Source of the DNA: Nectonema munidae | Taxonomy: Eukaryota > Nematomorpha > Nectonematoida > Nectonematidae | Assembly (NCBI GenBank): GCA_030549495.1 | Contig: JAUIRK010001037.1 | Coordinates: 273,501 to 337,500, forward strand | Reading direction: 5' to 3' | Length of the DNA: 64,000 nucleotides | Shown here: piece after piece, positions 56,660 through 64,000 of the stretch | Layout: each line of letters opens with the position of its first letter | Numbering within the stretch: the first letter of the stretch is position 1 | The notes under the pieces: model-generated | Told to the model about the DNA's origin: nothing | The model's database searches: none | What the model saw: the letters and a program-made list of their open reading frames with translations, nothing else | Position numbers and translations under genes: made by a program

Positions 56660-57155
56660 GTTACTAACAATGTTTATCCGAACGGTAAATTTTCCGGGTT
56701 ATTGAGTTATAACATTGGATATTTTTGACATCAAATTTACCATGGGAAAATGGTTTGACCGAATCCTTAATTAAAAGTGGTAAAAGGAATCTAATGATTA
56801 AGGGCGGAAGAAATCCAGTATTAAACTTTGAAGAATTATAGACCATTTTTTTTAAAATAGCAAACATGATGAATAATCGTGCTAAAGAGAGGCATCCAAC
56901 ATATCCTGAAGATGGAAGATATCTTTGCTCAAATGATTTGTTATTGGGACACGACATTTGAAATGGCTGTGCAATCGATGTCAAAAAATATGCTTGTTTA
57001 GGTTATGCAATCATTTTTGCTCTAAATGGTACAAGGACTATCTTAGCGTTTTAAAATAATCAGAAAAATGGCATGAAGATAGTGGAGCAATAAAACAAGG
57101 AGAATTCGTTTTGATAAAAGAAAGCGATCAAATGGGTGCTCGGTAAGGTAACACA
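56660..57155 (+). pseudogene. BEL/Pao retrotransposon fragment (integrase C-terminus and DUF5641-like region)
   Basis: In shifting frames: NGLTESLIKSGKRNLM, MMNNRAKERHPTYPEDGRY, LCSNDLLLGHD, then KWYKDYLSVLK and KWHEDSGAIKQGEFVLIKE. BEL/Pao integrases end with the same order: a G.AE..V...K segment, E....N.RP, LTPN.LLLG, W..YL..L..R.KW and GD.V.I. No LTR was seen. Antisense to the ACE-like gene, in its intron. Confidence 0.7.
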
Positions 57156-57353
57156 AGTTGTAACGGGAATAAAAGAATGCAAATCACAATGTATCACATG
57201 ATTGTGCATCATCATACACACAGAAACATCACAATGTACTGTATGCGATTAGTGAGTTAAATGATTGCATACTTAATATCATTTAAAAATATGGAATATA
57301 AATTTGGCACAAAACAAATAATAAAAATTTTCGAAAATTTAAAAAACTAACAC

Positions 57354-57534
57354 ATGTTCTGCATGCCTTTCATGCGTGTAGGATTCGCCTTTGCTAAAAG
57401 CATATCTGTTTCACATAAAAAGCAAAAATTATAGAATACATTTTGTAAGAAGTCTGTAATATTGATAGCAGGAGAATCTTTGTAAGGAATGGCATCTTCA
57501 AAAAGGTTTCCCCAATTGTGAGCCCACATGCTTC
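57354..57534 (-). CDS. ACE-like exon with GSMWAHNW
   Basis: The acceptor ATTGACAG|GA completes G|GA and the donor ACAT|GTGTTA leaves phase 2, which exon 51965 needs. SMWAHNWGNLFEDAIPYKD matches ACE's NMWAQTWSNIYDLVVPF. The ACE glutamine that contacts the substrate carboxylate is His here. Confidence 0.9.
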
Positions 57535-58600
57535 CTGTCAATTAATGTGTAATATTGAGACTAATAAGACTGAAAATCGGCAGAAAATATAAACAACTTG
57601 CAGGGTGTAACAAAATGTCAACGGAAAAAAAATTAGGAAAAAATAACTCTTTAACTTAACTTGCTAACCAACTAACTAAATGAATAAGCAATTAATTACT
57701 AATATTTATTCTTTTTTGATCTTTGACTTTTCATATTCTTGTGAACATCCGATCGTTAAAAAAAGTTCTTTGCGCGTTATTAAATTTATTTACATAGTTC
57801 GGGCACTCCCTTCCTAAATATGTCAGCATAATTTTTAATAGAAGACACTCAAAAAATTGAGGCAAATATATATAAGTAAGATGAGAGGTTTACTTGTAAA
57901 ATGAGAAAAAAACATATTTATTTAATATATTTTTAAGTCATTTGATAGCAAAAAAACAGACGACCTTATGGGCTTCATTTCATCTAGTTAATAAACCTGC
58001 CGCCTATTATCATAATCAAATCTTGCATCACCTATCAAGCGCAGCCATCATCTGTCGCATCCAAACGGCCATTAAAATGGTGTATCGTGCACGGGCTACT
58101 CTAGGCAACGCATGCTGCCCCAATAACTCTTTTAACTTTATTAACCCTTCCCTACCCTATTTAGATATTCTTTGAACTCGCTCTTATCTTTTGTATATGT
58201 CTATAACTTCGCACCCCTTCTTTGAAAACTTATAAATTTTCTCATTTATACATTGTTATTTGAGCATAATCATCAGCAAATCCTTTTTACATCTCATTTT
58301 CTCCTTTTAATCGTTGATTTTATTCTCAATATTTCAAAAAATATGCAAAATTTTCAATTCTTTTTGACTAAAAGTGTATATTCATTATACACTAAAATTT
58401 ATTATGGCATTTTAATTTTAAAAAAATCCTTGAAACCCTAGTTGTTATTTCTTTTGATATATCTTTTTAATACTACATTTTATATATTGTGTAATAATTG
58501 AATCCTCCCATACTTCAAAATCTAAAAAATGTGCTCATTAAAAATATTAGTCAAAGTAATGACTAATCAAGTTTATAATTTCCTGATAAGGACGGTATTA
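57535..58600. other. ACE-like intron
   Basis: Mostly AT-rich. The GC-richer stretch 57960-58180 has an open frame (to YLDIL) of no recognised family. Confidence 0.35.
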
Positions 58601-58614
58601 AAGAGCTCGTGAAT

Positions 58615-59040
58615 GTATAAAAGATCATTTTAGTATCAACTCCAAAATTACTTTTACTTCAAAAGTTAATGATGAACAAAGTAATTCTGAACATGTTTAT
58701 GCTGTAAGAACAAAGGATTAGACGATGCATGGCAGCTTTTCATAGCGCAACTTTGATGATTATGAGTTTATTCCCTAACCTAAAAGAATTTCTCTTCATT
58801 GCGGCCTTGGTTTTCTAAAATTTATTATAATTCTTTTATTTCAAATTATTTTGAAGTTTTTCGAGATCAAAAACAATATAAACTTAATTCGCTCTATATT
58901 TATCGACCACCTAATTCTTCTTCTGAAACACAATCTGAATTTATAAATGAGCACGACACTCTTATTAATAGTTTTTCTAAAAATTTTATCAACATTATTT
59001 TTGGTGACAACAAACGTAATGAAAGTTTCGAGTTGGGATA
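58615..59040 (+). pseudogene. LINE endonuclease (EEP) fragment, CR1-like
   Basis: SINSKITFTSKVNDEQS is followed by FRDQKQYKLNSLYIYRPPNS, SEFINEHDTLINSF and INIIFGDNK. This is the YRPP…GDFN order of the apurinic-type endonuclease in CR1/L2-like LINEs. The RT part does not follow. It lies antisense in an ACE-like intron. Confidence 0.65.
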
Positions 59041-59391
59041 AAGGTAATAAATTTTTAAATTTGATGGCACCCTTGCACGACCAGTGAAAATAACACCGTA
59101 TGTAGGAGCAGTATTTGTCAAAAAAATTCCAGTTAAAAAAAATTATAGTCGCCTACAAATCGCATATAAATATTTATCAATAATACTTCATTTCTTAGCT
59201 ATTTAGAAAAATAGAACTGCGACTAGTTTGCAATTTGATTAACATTATGACATAAGACAAGCAATCAAATTATATTTTCAAAGTATTCTTCCTTCCTATC
59301 GTTTAAAACTCTCGTTAATTATTATTATTCAAAAAAAAAATAGGAGCTTGCAATTTAAATGTAAAATTTAAGCTCAATAAAAAAGATTTAC

Positions 59392-59583
59392 CCAGTAGGT
59401 GTGCTTTGATAGCCTCATTTGAGTTAACCTTCTTCTCGCCAAACTTATTGATTAGAATTTTTCGTATGTAAGCATGAAGGAGTTGGTAAAAAGGTTCTAT
59501 TTCTTGCATCAAAGTTTTCATGTTTTTTTCGAGATCTTCACTCTCATACTTTTGCCTCCATGCTTCGCCTGCATCGACAACTT
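59392..59583 (-). CDS. ACE-like exon with IEPFYQLLHAYIR
   Basis: The acceptor GTTGCAAAG|AA enters in phase 1 and the donor CTACTGG|GTAAAT leaves phase 1. DAGEAWRQKYESEDLEKNM, QEIEPFYQLLHAYIRKIL and IKAHLLG match ACE's AEAW…DLE.L..E..PLY..LHAYVR and PAHLLG. Joined to the next exon it reads AHLLGSMWA. Confidence 0.95.
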
Positions 59584-60482
59584 CTTTGCAACCAAGTCAT
59601 TAATTAAAGGAACTAATTAATAAACCAACCCTCATATCCAAAATAATCAAGACAAGTATCTTCGAAATAAACAAGTTTCAACTTTAAAGGGATAAATTTT
59701 CTCTTCATCCGCAACTCTAGTCCTGCCACTAATCCGTAAACTCAATCATTTATTGGCTGTTGATGAATAAGTGGTTATTAGATATCAAATTAAAAAAGAA
59801 TTAGTTGGTGAATTCATATTTTTTTTCTTTTTTAGCCAGGTTGGTAAGTCTTCTAACTCTATAAATTTTAAGTTCACTCACAAAATCTCTTCAAAAAACT
59901 TTCTGATTTATCTCTCCCCAAAATAAAATTACACTTGCACGACTTACACTTTCCCTATTTTCACGTGCGCCATTTTCTTGTACTATATTTATCTCGATAA
60001 TGAATGCTACTCTGATTGAGTTAACTGAGTTTTTTTGAAAACAAGAGACGTTTTACATATTTTCCAATTTTTGCAGAACTTTATTTTTTATTAACGTATT
60101 TTCAAAAGCCTTTTACAAATTATTATTAAACACACAACGTGGATCTGATGAGGCTTCAATAGCCGAAAGCGGTCTTTCACTCAGTGTATGGCTAATGATG
60201 ATGATCGACTACAGGAGAACTTACAATTTCTAGTTATAATTAACACCTTGTACGCACAATTAAGTATATAATTTTGACTAAAAAAATAATCATATCAAAA
60301 CAGATTTAGTGTTCTAAAGATTCTAAAAATTATAGTATTCAAAATGCTAGAAAAGTTTACATTATAACACCCTAAACTGAGGTTGAACTCGTGAACGTTG
60401 ACATCCCCAAGGTATAAATGAGTTAATTTCAAATTAATAAATAATTGATAGGGACACATTTTGAAAGATATGAGTGAGGTAC

Positions 60483-60626
60483 CATTTTTTAAAGCGGAGT
60501 CAGTAAAAACTTTTAAGAAGTTTATGTAATCCTCTCTGATTTCTTTTCCAGTAGCATCTCTCCAAAATGTCCAGTAGTAGAGTAATTCATCGTAATTTCG
60601 GACGCGGCTAAACTTTTCGCTGAGCT
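60483..60626 (-). CDS. ACE-like exon with ELLYYWTFWRDATG (most N-terminal exon seen)
   Basis: The acceptor TTATTTCAG|AG enters in phase 1 and the donor AAAATG|GTACCT leaves phase 1. FSRVRNYDELLYYWTFWRDA and REDYINFLKVFTDSALKN match the ACE segment SRDYDELLYLW..WR…G…R..Y..YVEL.N.AA..N. About 130 to 150 residues of the usual domain and the signal peptide should lie upstream, probably right of the window. Confidence 0.9.
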
Positions 60627-60975
60627 CTGAAATAATTTGAATCAAAATTAGTTTCAAACAAAATGTGCAATAATGCACTTGAATTCTTAAATTCTAAGGT
60701 CTGTGAGGATTCTAAGGTCATCTTAGTAAGCAAGCAGCAAGCGAACACTGTGTGAAAGAGCGTTTTCAGAAATTGAAGGTTTATTTGTAAATTCGTTTTA
60801 CTCTTTCGCCCAACACGCTTAATTAAATTGCTATTTTAATATAAATTCGACAAAATAAATTTATAAATGCAGCGATTAAATATCCTTCAACTCATAAACC
60901 CAGAATTTGGATACTTTAAAGAAAGAATAGTAATTCTCATATTGCTAGTAAAAATTGCCTTTCTTGATATAAGCC
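60627..60975. other. ACE-like intron, right end
   Basis: No coding segment recognised. Confidence 0.4.
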
Positions 60976-63250
60976 TTAACCCTATTAGTGCTGGGAGGGG
61001 GCGTAAAACGCCCTCCTTCACTAAAAAATTAATTGTAGAAAATTGGCTGAATCATATCCCTTCAAATTTTGTGACTTTTCCTAAAATCGCTAGCTGCATC
61101 TTTTGAAACCATTTTCATGGTAGTTGAATGACCCCTTCATGTCCAAAACTGTCAATCAAAATAAAAAATTAAAATTTTTCAGCAAAATTTGGACATTATC
61201 TGTACTAAACCTTATAACTTAGGATCTATATTATATAATACCCTGAAAATTTATAATTATATACAGTTTGGAACGCATAACACTTTATATATTTAATTTT
61301 TTCAATAATCATGGCTACTTTTTAGAAAAAATCAATCAAAATTTTGATTAATCAAAAATATACCTAATAAAATATACCTTCAAATTTTATATAAAATATA
61401 TGTTTTTATACTAAATCGGTCATGCTGTTTTCATTTCTGGACTCATTTTTTACATTTAGGATTTGAAAATACCTATAAGTATTAAACAAATTTGCGGTTT
61501 ACTTCTGAAAATTATCTCCAAAAACATTCCTTCACATTTTACATAAAATATATGTGTTATACTAATTCGGTCATGCTGGTTTCATTTCTGGACTAATTTT
61601 TTACGTTTAGGATCTGGAAATACCTATAAGTGTTAATCAAATTTGCGGTTTACTTCTAAAAATTATCTCCAAAAACATTCATTCAAATTTTACAATGAAA
61701 TATATGTGTTATACTAAATTGGCCATGCTGGTTTCATTTCTGGACTCATTTTTTACGTTTAGGATGTGAAAATACCTATAAGTGTTAATCAAATTTGTGG
61801 TTTACTTCAAAAATTTCTAAAAACATCATTCAAATTTTATAATGAAATATATGTTTTATACCAAATCAACCATGCTGTTTTCATTTCTGAACTCATTTTT
61901 CAAATTTAGAGGTTTTAAAATATCAGTCAAAATTTGCAGTTTACTTCTAAAAGCTATCTCCAAAAACATTCATTCAAATTTTACAATGAAATATATGTTT
62001 TTACACTAAATCGATCATGCTGTTTTCATTTTTGAACTCATTTTTTACATTTAGAATATGAAAATACCTATAAGTGTTAATCAAATTTGTGGTTTACTTC
62101 TAAAAATTGTCTCCAAAAACATTCATTCAAATTTTATAATGAAATATATGTTTTATACCAAATCAACCATGCTGTTTTCATTTCTGAACTCATTTTTCAA
62201 ATTTAGAGGTTTTAAAATATCAGTCAAAATTTGCAGTTTACTTCTAAAAGCTATCTCCAAAAACATTCATTCAAATTTTACAATGAAATATATGTTTTTA
62301 CACTAAATCGATCGTGCTGTTTTCATTTTTGAACTCATTTTTTACATTTAGAATATGAAAATACCTATAAGTATTAATCAAATTTGCGGTTTACTTCTGA
62401 AAATTGTCTCCAAAAATATTCTCTTGAAATATATGTTTTTATACCAAATCAATCATGTTGTTTTCATTTCTGAACTCATTTTTTACATTTAGGATGTGAA
62501 AATAGCTATAAGTGTTAATCAAATTTGCGGTTTACTTTTAAAAATTGTCTCCAAAAACATTCATTCAAATTTTACAATTAAATATATGTTTTTATACCAA
62601 ATCAACCATGCTAGTTTCATTTATGGACTCAATTTTTGCAGTTTGAATTTGAAAATACATATAAGTATCAATTAAATTTGCGTTTAGTTTTAAAATTTGT
62701 TTTTATAGCAAATAGATCATGATGATTTCATTTCTGAACACAGTTTTCACATTTAGAGGTTTTACTGCAAGTGTCAATCAAATTTGCGGTTTATGCCTGA
62801 AAACTATATCCCAAAATATTCTCTCTAATTTTACATTAAATATATGTTTTTATACCAATTCGACCATGATAATTTTTATTTCCTAAATCATTTTTTGCAA
62901 TTAGATATTTTAAATGTCTGAAAGTGTCAATCAAATTTTCGATTTACGTCTAATGTCTACAGAAATATTTTTGAAATTTAAATAAAATATCTGTTTTTAT
63001 GCCAAATGGAAGATGTGGTTTCATTTTTGGACTCAGGTTTGGCATTTATGGTTTAAAAATATTTGGAAGCTTGAATCAGATTTGCGGTTTACTTCTAGAT
63101 ACTGTCTTCAAAAATATTTTCAAAAAAATAAAATATCTGTTTTATACCAAATCGACTATGCTTATTTTATTTCTGTACTGGATTTTGGATAATACGGTTA
63201 AAAAATATCTCGAAGTGGCAATTGAATTAGTAATGTATGCCTGAAAATCA
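60976..63250 (+). repeat. TTAA-headed repeat family, copy 2, with ~150-bp tandem units
   Basis: The head is TTAA|CCCTATTAGTG, a small hairpin GGAGGGGGCG…CGCCCTCC and AGCTGCATCTTTTGAAACCA. From about 61370, some twelve ~140-155-bp units follow, marked by CATTTCTG(G/A)ACTCATTTTT, AATCAAATTTGCGGTTTACT and CATTCAAATTTTAC. Units at 61860-62180 form a two-unit higher-order repeat with 62180-62320. Divergence grows toward 63200. The open frames here are repeat translations, not genes. Confidence 0.85.
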
Positions 63251-64000
63251 GTTCTGTAAAAAATTTTCAAAAAATGGCTGCATATTAGGTATATAGTAAA
63301 AATATACTTTTTTTTTTGTATATTTTGGCTTATAATACTTTCTACAATGATCTTGAGTATGAAATATTTATTAAAAAAAAACAAAACGTATTATAAAATC
63401 TTTTGAAAATTTGTATGAGAGAATGAACCATGTTGAAAACTAATTGAAAAGAGAATATGTGATCAAAACAAATAATTAAAAAAAAATAAGTACCTTTACT
63501 AAATGGAAGATCTACCATGTTCTAATGAACTAGGAAGTGGTTTAATTATATACTTCAAAAAAGATTTTGACTGTGAAAAAGAAGTTCCTCTTTTACAAAT
63601 GAAAAATATTTAAATCTATAGCTTATAATCTAGGATTACAGTTAACATTTAGCTAAGATGCGTAGGAAATCTGAAAATTTAGAATAGGTCAGATTTATCA
63701 AATATGGCACAGATGCCAATATGTGAGAATTTAGTCACTAACAAGATATTTTTAATTTAAATTGAATTTGTCCATCTTTTTCCTTTTGTGTCAAAGAGAT
63801 AATTTTTTAGATGAAGAACGTTGACAACTTTTTGTAATTGAACAATCAACATCACGAATGATTCATCAAAAAATCCTTTGAAATAAGATTGGTTGAAAAA
63901 TATTCAGGCCTGATAATAAAATACACGATACTGATAAAAAAGTCTAAGATCATCAAGAAGATTCTTTAATCAGAATGCTTTGAGAGAGGAAAAAAATAAT
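63251..64000. other. AT-rich edge of window
   Basis: No coding segment, repeat or RNA gene recognised. N-terminal exons of the ACE-like gene may follow beyond the edge. Confidence 0.4.

Noticed and set aside
62058-63244. Frames of 80-82 codons in the repeat array
   Set aside because: Translations of the ~150-bp satellite unit, recurring with the same text.

Overview
The window is nuclear DNA from an AT-rich metazoan. It contains a spliced phosphatidylinositol 4-kinase alpha gene with metazoan-type domains, a spliced angiotensin-converting-enzyme (peptidase M2) gene, and a dense mixture of animal-type transposons (hAT/ZBED, piggyBac, Tigger, FLYWCH-bearing, non-LTR, BEL/Pao and a DIRS/VIPER-like retroelement). 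Both genes are divergent, which suggests a fast-evolving and perhaps parasitic invertebrate. The sequence alone does not allow a safer placement.

Layout. 1-7.3 kb: intergenic, with degenerate LINE pieces, a (CCTA)n tail and a tRNA-like SINE. 7.34-41.98 kb, plus strand: what looks like the whole PI4KA-like gene in 14 exons of about 2160 codons. Its N-terminal exons are clustered, its C-terminal kinase exon is large, and its introns are full of mobile elements. 42-45 kb: the tail-to-tail intergenic spacer. 45.0-60.6 kb, minus strand: an M2 dipeptidase (ACE-like) gene read from eight phase-consistent exons. A ninth, in-phase exon encodes a Sushi/CCP module. The N-terminal exons probably lie beyond the right edge. 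60.97-63.25 kb: an array of ~150-bp repeats whose family also occurs in a PI4KA intron.

Mobile elements. The 9.6-kb PI4KA intron 7 holds a broken hAT element interrupted by a TTAA-flanked MITE and by a full-length piggyBac. The piggyBac's own intron carries a hAT MITE. The 28.5-33.8 kb intron holds a retroelement with gag-like, RT and RNase H pieces bounded by composite direct repeats. The 34.1-37.7 kb intron and 50.3-51.1 kb hold two relatives of an unclassified transposase-like family. The ACE gene carries a hAT copy with a perfect 8-bp target duplication, plus BEL/Pao and LINE remnants.

Function. PI4KA makes PI4P at the plasma membrane. ACE-like proteins are extracellular zinc dipeptidyl carboxypeptidases. 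The two genes converge and share no obvious function. Exon joins were deduced by hand from reading frame, splice dinucleotides and family resemblance. Several apparent one-base frameshifts sit in homopolymers and may be assembly errors.
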